Assembly: GCF_021347895.1 (NCBI RefSeq)
Contig: NC_067120.1
Coordinates: forward strand, 19,329,361 to 19,393,360
Source: Acanthochromis polyacanthus
Taxonomy: Eukaryota; Chordata; Actinopteri; Pomacentridae
DNA: 64,000 nucleotides
Direction: 5' to 3'
Below the pieces are notes generated by a model that had not been told where the DNA came from, searched no databases, and saw nothing but the letters and a program-made list of their open reading frames with translations. Positions 24,794 through 36,301 of the stretch are shown piece by piece. A program made the translations under genes and the position numbers. How positions within the stretch are numbered: position 1 is the stretch's first letter; each line of letters starts with the position of its first letter.

Positions 24794-27700
24794 ATGACAC
24801 ACTCACAAGAACAGGAATATATGCATGATGCAGAGTTATTTAACATATTTCCTCCTTACCAGTGTGCTCATTTTCTTTATGAAAGGTGGCTGAAAAAAAG
24901 GCTAATGTCTGTCTCATTATTGATGGCAGTGACTCATCTCTTACTTTACCAATTTTTAGTCAGTCTATTGTGTGTGTAGTAACGGCTAATAAACAACAGG
25001 GCAAACATAAATTCCCTGTTTATGTGTGAGTTCAGTATTTACTGACTGTGTGTTTGGGACTGATGGTTTGGTGTCATTTCGGGGTACTATCTGCATGCAT
25101 CTTGCCACTCGGAGACCTACACACATGAAGTGTTGTAGGCCTCCTAGGTCATCCCCTCTTATCATCCAAGAGGTGAAAGTAAATATCTCCAAGAAGAAGT
25201 GTTGCACCTGCGCTTTCTCTATGGGAGGCGAGCAGATGCTTCGGCAGGGTTGCGGAAAAGGGTTGATGCTCGCAGCCAATCACACACAACCATGAATTAT
25301 TAAATGCTACCTCCAGCAAAGCCTAGACTTTTTGTCCACCCACACAGAAGACAGTCCCAGCTTTCATTGCAATCCAGGCGTTTGGTCTTGTCCTTGTTTA
25401 GCATTTGCAGTGTGGTCCCCAGGGGGGAAGCAGGCACAAAATTGTGGCTGTGTGCATGACAGCCTTTCTCCCTTCTCAACACCACTGTGACCCCAGAGAA
25501 GTGTTCAGCCCCCGAATTTCCCTGCGGAATACTCAGCCTGTGTAGTGTATGTATGAATGCATGAAGGAGACGTGGAATTCACGGGCGTGGATGTGTTCCG
25601 ACTGCTTCGGCGCCATTACAAATTGCTCATGCTCAAGCAATCTGCTGTACATCCTCCACTGAAGTTAAAAGACAAGATTAATTCTTTAAATGTACGGCAA
25701 CACTGCAGTAATGTGATCTCTGCTGATAGTAAAGGTCACAACATGCGTACATCTGATGAAACATGATTTTTCCATTGCCTCTTCTAATAGACTCATTTTT
25801 TTTGATCCAGCCAGGAGTCACAACATTATACAACCTTAATATGTAGGACATTTTAGGAGTGTAGCCACATAATCTGAAAAAAAAAACCATTCGTTTAAAT
25901 TTGCTTTTTTGTTTGTTTTTTTGACCGTCAAAAAAAGACATTTGAGGTATCTCAGCACACCAAAAATCTATTCTAATGCAGAATGTTTCTGACAGATAAA
26001 ATATACCTCAGGCATATTTGTATGAAAAGAAAAAGTGCGGTATCTGAAAATTCCTGCTGTCCTTGCATTGGTCATGGTCATCTGTGCTTCTACAACAGTG
26101 TGTCTATTAAGTCTAATTCGCCAGCACAAACTTTAGCCTCAGTAACTTGGTAAACTTTCTTTGTGTCACTGTAGCAATATCATTGTTTCTTGAGTAAAAT
26201 AGAAAAAGGGGATTGGAATAAGGGCCATGCACAGTCTTTCCTATCCCATAATGAGCATGAGAGGCATAGACAATGGGAGCGTTGTGTCTCTAATCCAGTG
26301 AGGAGCCAAAATCCCACCAAGCAATAGAGTAGCTAATTACATAATCAAGTTAGCAGTTGGTGCAGTTTGCTGCACAATTACATTGGCCAACTAGCTGTTG
26401 TCTTTAAAAAGTCAAAGCTATTAGGTAGAAGCGATTATTTTGTTTTCTATAAGACATCATGGGTCTGGCAAATAGACAAACGCACATACCGGTAGATTAA
26501 ATAGTAAATGTTGCATTTATTGAAGCAGCCTGTAATTTCTTTGAACAATAGGTTGGAAGCAAATGAACGAGAATTCAGAAGCCGGAATCATCTTCAAAGA
26601 CATCACATAATTTCCATATTCTCCTACCTCTTACACAAGCCTGCCATTATTATTATTATTCCAGTGTAATTAATAATCACTTGCACTGTAATTTCAAGAA
26701 ATAAATAAGTTTTCAGTTCACATTTTATAGAAACAACAAGAGGCATGTATTTAGGGTAATGGGCACATTTGTAATCTTATTCTTCACAGGCCTGTTGAAT
26801 CGTTTAGAATAATGCTACAAAAAACTAAACACCGAATGAAAACACAGATTGCAGGACACACTTGTTAAAACATTAACAATGATAAATTAAAAATCATATC
26901 TGGCTGGACAATATGTTCTTGTTTGGAAGCTTATTTGCCTACTTTGGGTCATATCAGCTATATTTTGCAGTATATGCAGACAACAAGCCACAAAGATCGA
27001 TATCTGTGGATATACAGTGAACGTTAATGGAGTTTCAGGCTTTTTTGAGGCATGAATGAGGCAGTGAAGCACTACCGCCTTTATTATTTCGAGTGTAAAC
27101 TCCTGCTGAGCTCTGCCATGGAGGCAGGTGGAAGAAGCCGTCTGATTTGATGCTGGTTTGACTACTTCCACTTGCTGTCACGATTTGTCTTGTGACCATG
27201 GCAACCAAAGAAATCAAATGACATAAAACTGTGTCGGAGCATTGTGCATACCAGTGAATTATACACCTTCCTGTTAGCCTTATTTAAACTGATTATGGAG
27301 TGAGCCTTACCACCTCTAGGGCAATAAACATGTTTGTAATGTTAGTTTCTAAGGACACAACATTAATCATGTCATATTACCGTACACTTTTTTAAAAAGA
27401 TATACAACATGATGATTTCATAGGAGGAGGACAGCAGGAACTTGTACTGCACAGGCTGCTGGTAGAATGTGATGCACCACGCAGCCTTGACTCCAGAGTC
27501 ACCCAGTCAAAATATAGAACAGCAGCTTTGTCAGGGGGAACACACAGCGGTATGCCACTTGCTCTCTGAAAGCACTTTAAAAGGAAAATGCATTTCCACC
27601 AGAGGCTAATGTGCAGTGCTTACACAAAGTTGAAGAACCATTTCATTCTGGTAAATCTTTGAAACAGTAAACACAGAGGTGACGGGCATTTTCAACACCA

Positions 27701-27839
27701 TCTCAAGCCCTACTTACGCTCTGTTTAAAAATGCAAGCTGTTGTGATTCTGATTTGCTTTACCGAGATTTTAAGACCTGTTCATCTCTATGGGCTATATT
27801 CAGTTAGCAAATGTTCCTGTTGAGTTCTCATCTAAACCT

Positions 27840-28330
27840 CCATGCCCTTCCTGACTGTGATTTCCTGGGGAAATTGGTCTTTTGAATAGATTTTGGAAAT
27901 AATTGACCCTAGCTAAAACAAGCTGGCCCGGCTGAAACGCACCCTCTGCCCGGGTGATTTAGGCATGCATTAGTTTACTGATCCACGTGTGAAAACAACC
28001 CATGTTTCAGACATCTGGCCTGGCTAATTCCTGTGTCAGTGGCTCTGCTCCCCACTCAGCTCCCTCTCATTAGCTTGACCTCTTACCCTGCAGTTTTAAT
28101 AATCCACAATATTACTACCCCTTGTGACCCATGCATATTTATAAAGCCCTCATTATGCCATCACTCAAAGTAATCATTATCTTGGGGCCCATTATAGCAG
28201 ATTTTTGGCACTATCCACCACGGGACTGTTTTCCAATAGACACTGCACAAACTGGTGTGCTTGGCAGACATTTACACCTTGGGGGATCACAGGGATCACA
28301 GGTGGCATTGAAGAGTGACAGAAAATAAAC
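27840..28330. other. Candidate conserved non-coding element
   Basis: Repeat-free block of mixed composition with dense developmental-factor-like words: TAATAATCCA (about 28096), ATGCATATTTATAAAGCCC (about 28130), AATCATTAT (about 28171) and CATTATAGCAGA (about 28190). There is no long coding frame. The call rests only on sequence texture and needs cross-species alignment. Confidence 0.25.
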
Positions 28331-29159
28331 CTTGCATATACTGCTCTACATAAACAAGCAACATATTATATTAAAAATTATCTGGCTGAAAGAGCACAGG
28401 GGATAAAATTACGTAGCTTGCTGTGATGGCTCAAAGCAGAAAGAGAGGCCTGGCTATAAACCTGAGCAATTTCATCTATCCCTGCCTTTAAGGACTCTAT
28501 CGGAGACGGCGTTTCGAATACTTGTGCTCGCTTTCCAGCTCAATAACTGCAGCTTTTATGTTTGCTTTATTTGCTTTTAGCTGTGTATTGATTGCTCCTG
28601 TTCCAACTGTTGTCTGAAAGTCAAAGATACGATGTCTATTGTTGTTCCCCAGTTGTATCCCAGTGCTCATATTGTTTGTATTTGTATCAGTGTGCACTCT
28701 TTGATTGTGTTCCTCATTTGAGCCCGTTCTGCCTGCAGCTGTGCCACTGTTGGCCGGCTATGGCTAACTCTGCCCTCCCTTGCTTTCTGCTTTGTTCTTG
28801 TGCTTTGTGAAGAAGCACATACAAAGTTGAGTGTTATTTTATGTTTTACTCTGAGAAACGCCCCCTATCTAAAGTCTACATTGGCTGATTGATCCCGACT
28901 CACCCCTTGCCAGCACATGATCACTTCTGCCTCATGTAGCTGAATTTCAGCAGAGGCCAATTTTAGATAAATCAATTGATAATTCACCGGATCATCTACT
29001 CATCACAAACTCTGCAGGTCAGTCCCCAACTCCCTGATTTAAAATGTCAAAGCATCCCTTGGAAAGATACAGATACTCAAACTCCCCCTGCTGTTCACAC
29101 CACCACCTTCCATGGTGGCAAGTCATCGATGTGTATGAATTAATTTTTAAAAAAAGAGG

Positions 29160-29570
29160 GAGAAACATAAACTGCTTCCCTCCCGTAGTTTGTGTTTTGT
29201 TCTGTCTGCAGCTACCTCTGGGTGCAGGGCTACATGCTTCTAATTTGCAGTTACTGAACTCACCAACCTCCCAAATGTTTTTTGTTCTCTCACTCATTGT
29301 CTGTTTTTCACTGCTATCTGTTTCCTTCCGCCCTGTACCTAACCGGTCAAGGCAGACGGCCACCTCCCTGAGTCTGGTTCTGCTGGAGGTTTTTTTCCTG
29401 GTAGGCAGGATTTTTTTTTTCTTTCCACTGTCACCAAAGAGCAGCTCATCATTATTATCATTATATATTATTTGTCAGGTTTTCACCTTACTATGTGAAG
29501 TGCCTTGAGACAACATATGTTGTGAATCGGCTCCATACCAATAAAACTGAACTGAAATGAAAAAAAAAAT
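29160..29570 (+). mobile_element. LINE 3' tail (L2-type or similar)
   Basis: The segment contains CTGAGTCTGGTTCTGCTGGA (about 29369-29388), then GGTTTTTTTCCTGG, CCACTGTCACCAAAGAGC, AAGTGCCTTGAGACAAC (about 29499) and AATCGGCTCCATACCAATAA, and ends in AACTGAACTGAAATG plus poly-A. This order is that of the 3' untranslated tail of an abundant teleost LINE. The 5' limit is uncertain; recognisable text starts near 29330. No reverse transcriptase coding sequence is present, as expected for a 5'-truncated insertion. The 154-codon frame across it (29044-29508) is incidental. Confidence 0.7.
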
Positions 29571-29874
29571 GGCTCACATTTGTGTCTTACCAAGAAATGT
29601 TGTTGCCTTGTCTGAAAAAAAGTCCAAAAATTCAGAAGAAATTTCCCCAAATTTCTAAACAATTTGCAAAATCTTCAGGAAGAAAATTCCTGGAAAGTTT
29701 CCCTCAAAATTTTTATTTTTTAAAATTAAAAATTCCCAAATTTGACAGTGAAATTCACTGAATTTTGGTTGATTTTTTTCTAAATGTTCTTAAACATTTT
29801 TTATTTGTTTTTTCCCACCAAAAATGTTTTAAAAAATTCCTAAAAAAATTTTGAAAATGTGGAAGTTGTCACTG

Positions 29875-29928
<54 letters not shown>

Positions 29929-29996
29929 TTTTTTTCCCCACATTTTTAAAACTTTAAAACGGGTCAATTTGACCCGCAGGACGACAGGGGGGTTAA
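29571..29996 (-). mobile_element. piggyBac-like TTAA element, one end visible
   Basis: The right end reads, on the minus strand, TTAACCCCCCTGTCGTCCTG followed by CGGGTCAAATTGACCCG, a perfect short palindrome at 29960-29976. A TTAA target followed by CCC is the signature of piggyBac-type ends. The body is extremely AT-rich with repeated AAATTCC and TTTGAAAA words. The opposite end is not recognisable next to the LINE tail, so the copy may be truncated or its left limit misplaced. Non-coding. Confidence 0.6.
29876..29935. repeat. (TA)n followed by poly-T
   Basis: About 17 AT units followed by 25 T residues, inside the TTAA element. Confidence 0.95.
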
Positions 29997-30019
29997 CCTT
30001 CCTTTGGCTGTTATACAAC

Positions 30020-30199
30020 TGCTTTACAATATATCTCCCACTCATCCATTCACATACAATCACATGGTGGCAGATGCAACATGTCATTGAGATCAACTTG
30101 GGTTTCAGTGTCTTGCTGAAGGACACTTCAGCGCACAGAGGGACCAAACCAGCGACCTTGCAATTAGCAGACAACCTACTCTACCACCTGAGCCACGTC
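30020..30199 (-). mobile_element. tRNA-headed SINE-like repeat
   Basis: On the minus strand the head reads GTGGCTCAGGTGGTAGAGTA, an A-box-like tRNA start, followed about 40 bases later by GGTCGCTGGTTTGGTCCCTC, a degenerate B box. The body contains, on the plus strand, ACTTGGGTTTCAGTGTCTTG and AAGGACACTTCAGCGCACAG, text I recognise as a common fish repeat. It begins just after the TTAA end of the neighbouring element. It is not a functional tRNA gene: the stems do not pair into a cloverleaf. Confidence 0.7.
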
Positions 30200-30748
30200 T
30201 ATCCTCAGTGCAGCCATTTAGAATTTAATATGACATATGACAGATCACAATGACAACATTAGAAGTTTGCTTGAGTCTGCTAATTCATACCTTTTTGTTT
30301 GGCCTCGGTTCTAAGCAAAAGAAGTTTCGAGAGACGCGAGAAATTTTAATAGAAAGTTTGACTGACCAGGATCCAATTTTAAGCTGAATGATATTTCAGG
30401 CCATTTAGTGACACAATAACCCAAGACAGAATGAATATATCTGACAATACATCATACTAACAACATCTGAGGAGAGTGATCCTGATTCGCTCATATTATT
30501 ATATTCCATTCCTGTGTTAACATAATGCTGATGCCCCACATCTTGGTCCAGTAGCTACTCTACGTCATCATCGGTTTTGATTCAAGGATAACGTTTGAGG
30601 CTCTTCCTTTGAACCTTGTGCTAGTCCTACACATTTGTGGTGGATCTAACAAGTACTGTGGAATAACCGTAATCAGAATTCCTCCCTGAGATTGTCACAT
30701 TTTTAACATCCATCAATTGAGGCTGCAATCTAATTATCACATTAATTA
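30200..30748. other. No gene recognised
   Basis: AT-rich spacer with nothing identifiable. Confidence 0.5.
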
Positions 30749-31178
30749 ACAAGAAAAGCACTGAGAGAGGGGAGTACCCCACCAAGACTGCTTAGTCGTT
30801 GTATGATTTCAGACAGATGAAATCTTTGGAAAAATTTGTGGTTCGCAGAGGTCGATTTGTAGTAGGATTGCAATCATGTGATCGTCAGCGGGCAGCTGAT
30901 GTAGCGTTCATTTGTTGTCATAGTTACAGTGATGCTGTGCCGCTACTTCGCGATGATACCAAAATCTTGAACAAATCTGTGGATCCAGAGTATAAGCCGC
31001 ATCACTGCCTAAATCTAATCACTTGGTCCTTGTGTCATTTCTGACCTTCCCTGAAAATTTTATCCATATCCGTTTGTCCGTTTTTGAGTATTGTTGTGAA
31101 CAGACACACAAACAAACAAACCAACGGCAATTGTCAAAAAAAAAAAAAACTCTGCATTCCTTAGTGGAGTAATTAAAT
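30749..31178 (+). repeat. Unassigned dispersed family, copy 4
   Basis: Starts AACAAGAAAAGCACTGAGAG (30748 onward) and ends CATTCCTTAGTGGAGTAATTA (to about 31176). It contains the words shared with the other copies: GCAATCATGTGATCGTCAGC, GGATCCAGAGTATAAGCCGC and TCCGTTTGTCCGTTTTTGAG. Near the 3' end CAGACACACAAACAAACAAA replaces the (CAGA)n run of copy 2, and a poly-A of 13 interrupts the tail. AATTAA-like words on both sides (about 30743 and 31173) might be a target duplication. The 81-codon frame at 30799-31044 is part of the repeat. Confidence 0.75.
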
Positions 31179-32086
31179 ATTGTATGCACAGAGGTTTTCA
31201 TACATTAAAAAAAAAACTATAAAAAAAATATGAATTCTGCCAACTGTGCAAGAAAACTAAAGGACCCAATAGAGGCATTGCAGCAGTGATGTCGTGTTTT
31301 ATCTGCAGAATAAATTACATCATGTATAGCTACATACAGCTGAATGCACCATTTACCGGACGACTGTAGAGCAGGGTTATCTATGGTAACATGGTAGGTG
31401 AAGTTGACTTTATTTAGCAAATCCCACTTTGACAGCAGCTTGGCTTTCGGATACAGTCCCTGCTCTAAAAAACAAAGCAAAAAATAATTTAAAAAAAAAA
31501 CTGCTTCATGGGTACAAGCTGAAATGCAAAGCAAAAGTGCCTTATATCCCAAAAACAAGTGTCTTCAGAATAGGGATTCAATTTTTCATTAATTTACTCA
31601 GAAATGTGAAGGTTTTGTCAGCAAAGCTCTTGAGGGTATTACCTGCTTCACAATAGAGAGGCTGATTAAATGAAAAGTGGCAGTGTCACACACAATAGTA
31701 CATTGTGCATTCAGTGGCACAGAGGAGGTATTATGGCTATTTTGGAGATATAACCTTCAGTCTCTACCAAGGTTGTACTGTTCACCAAGTGCATTGAAGA
31801 GGGATAAAGCCTGGCTGGTAGCTGAATTTTAATTCGCTCGGATGAATTGTGAACAAAAATCTTAAAAATTGTGTGAATGCTTTGCGGTGCCTTGTTTGCT
31901 TTGCTTTAATTCCTGGGCTCATTATCTAGTCAGAACACTGAGAACAACTGCATGTTTGCTGCCAAATTTTTGACACTGCAATATATCAAAACATCAAACC
32001 AATCCCTCACGGATTGCGTTCCAAAATAATTTTAAGTTGATGAAAATGTGCTGTAACTTTGTTGTCAGGGTTTTTGGAGTGTTGTG
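31179..32086. other. No gene recognised
   Basis: AT-rich DNA with several poly-A runs and no identifiable feature. Confidence 0.5.
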
Positions 32087-32640
32087 GAACGTAGCTAGCC
32101 TAGCCGCACTAGACCCAGCTATGAAGACACAAGGGTCTAGGAACTCTTGACAGGGAGGGAGGCGGGCTATAAGGTTGTCTTTCAAATCAATTGGGTAGGT
32201 ATACAACCAATCAGCGCAACGAATAGGCTGACGTAGTTCCTAGACCCCCGGAAATCAGAGGATGCGGTAGTTCGGTGAAGCCTTATTTATACAGTCAATG
32301 GGTGAAGCTCAAGTATATTACAGACATGTTAACAGAAAGATTATTCAGAGCTCAACGACTGTTGTCGTTTTTGTTGTCGACCCTGGCAGAGAATTAAATT
32401 CGTTGCCGTGGGTTGTCTAGCGCGGCTAGGCTAGTTGTTTCTGGTTGTTTCTGTCAGAATCGTCGCACCTCTGTCGTCACTTAGTTACGCCCGCCTTCTG
32501 ACTCTACACTTCATGGTCATTCGTCGGCCAGTTTTAGGAGAATCCAACCTCGAGGCTTATGGAGGGTAACTCGACCCACCCTGGCAGAGAATTAAATTTG
32601 TTGCCATGGATTGTCTAGCGCGACTCGGCTAGAACGTAGC
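32087..32640. mobile_element. DNA transposon relative with 9-bp target duplication, copy 1
   Basis: The element (32096-32631, 536 bases) is flanked by a perfect 9-base direct repeat, GAACGTAGC, at 32087-32095 and 32632-32640. Its ends are inverted repeats: TAGCCTAGCCGCACTAGAC on the left and GTCTAGCGCGACTCGGCTA on the right. The right-end text (CCTGGCAGAGAATTAAATT through GTCTAGCGCGGCTAGGCTA) occurs twice: once internally (about 32380-32433) and again at the true end (about 32579-32631). No open frame suggests a transposase. A 9-bp duplication fits Mutator-like elements (known to make 9 bp) better than Tc1 (TA), piggyBac (TTAA) or hAT (8 bp). Superfamily is inference. Confidence 0.88.
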
Positions 32641-35600
32641 CACTTTGTAGGATTTATCCTCCGATAAACCGTCATACCTTTGGTGTCCCACGAAAACGCT
32701 CATGTTTACCATGCTATCCATGCCGGCTATCAGTGTCCAGTTTTTGCTTGCTGGTGTCATGTTCAAGCGTCTGTCCTACCTGCCGTGGAAACTTCCTCCA
32801 CCTGTTCAATTTTGCTGTTAGAGGTGCTGCGCTCTATGACCTTCTGTGCCCCGTCATGAATATTTTAAATGAAAAGGCATAAATGTTGAAAAGATCATGA
32901 AAAACGTAGGGCCCATCCTACTGTTGGTGGCTCTAAAAGTTACACTGTGTATCTGCATGAAGAACAAGTTAAGCAAGACTTCTGATTATCTTGCAAACTA
33001 TGTAAACTGTAATGTAGTTTTTTTTTAATGTAACCTAAACTAAATTAAATAATACTTTATAGTAATCTTAAGGCATATCTCAATTCTGTTTAACAAACTA
33101 AATGCAAACAGTCTCAATCTGTGGCAATTTATATGTGCATATATATAATATAATTTTGATGATGAAGCAGTAGAGGGGATGAGGGACGATGGGTGAGAGA
33201 TGAAGATAACAAGTGACAAAGGCTGGATTTAGAATACCACACTGAATTTGAATTCAGGACATTGCACTTACTCGATAAGTATTTCAGTTTTGTAAGCTTG
33301 ATGTCTCAGCAGGGAAATTATATAATATATACACTAAAAGGGTATTAGCAGGGTTGGTTGCATGCAGCTATATAATATATGTATTTGGCACCTCTCCCTG
33401 TCCGGTCCTTGTTTCTAAATAACTCTGTCTCATTTTTTTTTTCTTGGTTTGTTTGTGCTGTCAGCTGCTGATAGACAAGTAGCAGTGGTGATTCCATAAT
33501 GATGAATGTAGACATGATGGCAAGACCCTGATGTTCTCGTTCTGTTTTTTTTTTTTAAAGTTGTTGTCAATTCACAACCGGGAGGTAGTGGCATATAAAT
33601 GGTTTAGATTGTCTCGCACGGCTCTGCATGATTTTACTTAATTTGGATCAGGCTAGCTCACTACATTTATGTCTACAGCCAATCTATGATAAGATGTATC
33701 TGGGACACTTCAGCATATGTGCATGTTGCCATGGTTATTGGATGTTATTTGTCAACTTGGTTTTTGCAGTGTTTCTTATTTATTAATCGTAGTACTTCCT
33801 TTCACCTTCATGCTATTTCTGGAATTAGCTGCTTTGGCCTAATTAATAATTAGTTCCTGTTTTTTTTATGCTCCAGTCACACTTTTCCTCACTGTGGGCT
33901 CATTTTTCACTGTGATATTAAATGGAAACAGCACAACCATGGCTAGAAGTACAGAGAATTCAAAAATATATTATACTATACTTATTTTTTAAAGAAAATA
34001 AATTAGAAGTTGAATTTGCTTGTTAATTTTACAAAAATCAACATTTTTTCAAGGTGTCACCTATACCGGAAAAAAAAATGGCAGCTCTACATGCAATTGA
34101 TATTTTTTTTTTACAAACTTCCGTTTATTATTTGTTTCCACACGTACATAGTTGTCTGAATGTCATCAAGTGTACTTTGTTCATCCATTGTTTCATTGCC
34201 TCCCCCAGGCTGAAACTCTGAAACTCAGTCAGCTAGAACTAAATGGATAAGAGGTGGAAGAACCTAAAAGTGAATCCAGCTGCTTTCTACTGAAGCTCCT
34301 AGGATTCCGTCTGCCAGTCTCACTCAGCTAGGTTGGACGCAACTATGTTATTATGAGATAACCTTCATGTTCTATGGAAATTCAATGAAGCAACCGTTTT
34401 CTTCAATTTTATTTCTATGTCACGGTTTCAAGTCCAGTTGTGAAGAGTTTACATCCTAACAAAATGCTGAGCTCAGAGTTGATTTAGTCCTCAAAGATAC
34501 ATATATCAGGAACGTAGCAGAAATTCTGGGAAACTTGGATTAGATACTTTTAGCGGAATAAGACGGTTATTCAGAGAACTGATGGAAGCTGGTCAATGCG
34601 GCATTCTGCCGCACCAGAGCCACAGGACGTCAGCCTCCGGGGGCTCTAAGTGTTCGTGTTTGTGCACTTCAAAAGGGATGCACTGAGCTGCAAACCTGGA
34701 GGCATTCCAGATTATCCATTTCTAAGCTTCAATACCTTTGTGTATGTGTGGCACACATATGAACTGGCCCACAAATATCCACACACATATACATCCTGCG
34801 GCACAGAGCATGAGTGGATTCAGGTGGATGGATGAATGGCTTGGACTGATCCTCTTCAGGGTTCATAAGATCCCTAGTGGTCTGATCTGTTAAATTTGTT
34901 GGCTAAAATGAATCTTGTGCATCACATGCTTTCCAACTCCAGTTTTGATTGGTTAGTGACTGAAGGTGTGCATAGATTCCTGGGAGCCGATTGGCTGCAG
35001 CCTCCAGCCACAGGGTTTGGAAGGCCTGCTTTACCCTGCAGAGTCTGCTCCTCATCTAACCTGCTGTAAATAGCATCATTTAAAACAGCCCTGGGGCTGT
35101 GCAGCATGTTTGTTTAGGGTTTTGATTTATGCTCCCTTTCCGTCTATTGTGTGAGACTAGGTAAGGAGTTGTAGTTTTGTTTACTTTTTTGGTTCAGTCA
35201 TTTTCTTTTCATGTTGCATGAAGTTTCCACCTAATATATTTCTTTTTATAATATATGTAGTTCCCCTTATTCAACAAGTGAAGGAGATTTTCAACACAGC
35301 ACAAAATCATGTAGTGAATTGAAGCTGAGGCTAGCAAAATAAATCAAACAATCATCACTTATGTGACTCAGCGGCAGCTCTCCCACCTTTAATTCTGGCA
35401 AGATGACCTATTTGGACATGAATATAAAAAACTTCAATAAATAGTAAAGTTAACCACACTTACCAGAAGATTTGAGTATCTTAAACAGAGCAGACCCATC
35501 TCTACAGACCAAAACTGCTGCTATGATGAATTAATATTTAATTCCACTTTAGCTAAACTTTTGGAAAAAGTTCAATAAAGTTCTTACACCACACTAATGC

Positions 35601-36113
35601 TGATGGAAGCTTCAATAAACACTTTTCTGTTGTAGTATGGGTGCATAGCAGGTTATTGCTATCAGTTTTAAAATTTTATTACCAATGTTTTCAGCTACAG
35701 CCAATGTTAAGATGACTAAATCTATTGTCACATTTGAGGGATTAACAGGGACCTGCAGGGCCATACTGGTTACAACATATCTTATTTTCCAGTATATAAA
35801 ATCATAGATATAGGCTCAAGTTTAGACCATTTTTTCTTGATACAAAATTTTATTTTAAGATAAATAGTAAAGACGTTAAATACGAACAGGCAGGGCATTT
35901 TCAATGAATCTAAATTTGTCGCTTTCAGGAATTTTGTCAGCAGTTTAATGTTCCAAGTACATCATTTGGTCTGTATTTGTAATTGGAATCTGCTTTTTTG
36001 CTTCTCCAATTGGAAAAAGGGACAGAGAGTTACCTAATCATAGCTTATCTAAAATATCTGAAAATGATCATTCAGGGTTTGGTCAACACCATACATTAAA
36101 AATTACAGTTCAC
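32641..36113. other. No gene recognised
   Basis: AT-rich, with short T runs (33020, 33430, 33547, 33860) and no assignable repeat or coding sequence. Confidence 0.5.
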
Positions 36114-36301
36114 GGGTGCCCCAGTAATGCAACAGGTTGAGTGGGTGACCCATAAACAGGGGCTATAGTCGTTGGCGCAGTGGTCATGTGTTTGAATCCA
36201 GCTCACGGCCCTTTGCTGCAGGTCCTTCCCTCATTACTTTCTTGTCTCTCTTCCACTGATGTCTGTCAATAAAAAGGCCAAAAAATAACTTAAAAAAAAA
36301 A
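36114..36301 (+). mobile_element. tRNA-derived SINE
   Basis: A head with an A-box-like segment (about 36125-36143, ATGCAACAGGTTGAGTGGG) and a B-box-like GTTTGAATCCA (36190-36200), spaced as in a tRNA gene, is followed by CGGCCCTTTGCTGCAGGTCC and a pyrimidine-rich part. The tail reads GTCTGTCAATAAAAAGGCC and ends in poly-A. This is the layout of a tRNA-derived teleost SINE that I recognise from memory. Substitutions in both boxes suggest it is old. Confidence 0.75.

Larger units (their letters stand above)
24108..29159. other. No gene recognised; two candidate conserved blocks
   Basis: Apart from a (TA)n run at 24775-24791, this stretch has no repeat I can name. Two blocks, about 26260-26460 and 27840-28330, are rich in TAATTA, ATGCAT and CATTA words typical of vertebrate conserved regulatory DNA. 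No open frame there looks coding. Confidence 0.45.

Noticed and set aside
29044..29508. 154-codon plus-strand frame
   Set aside because: It lies across the LINE 3' tail and its upstream flank; the text matches untranslated LINE sequence, not protein.
30150..30199. tRNA gene on the minus strand
   Set aside because: A- and B-box-like words are present, but the sequence does not fold into a cloverleaf and continues into a known repeat body; it is a SINE head.
36120..36205. tRNA gene on the plus strand
   Set aside because: Degenerate promoter boxes followed by SINE body and poly-A; no acceptor stem.
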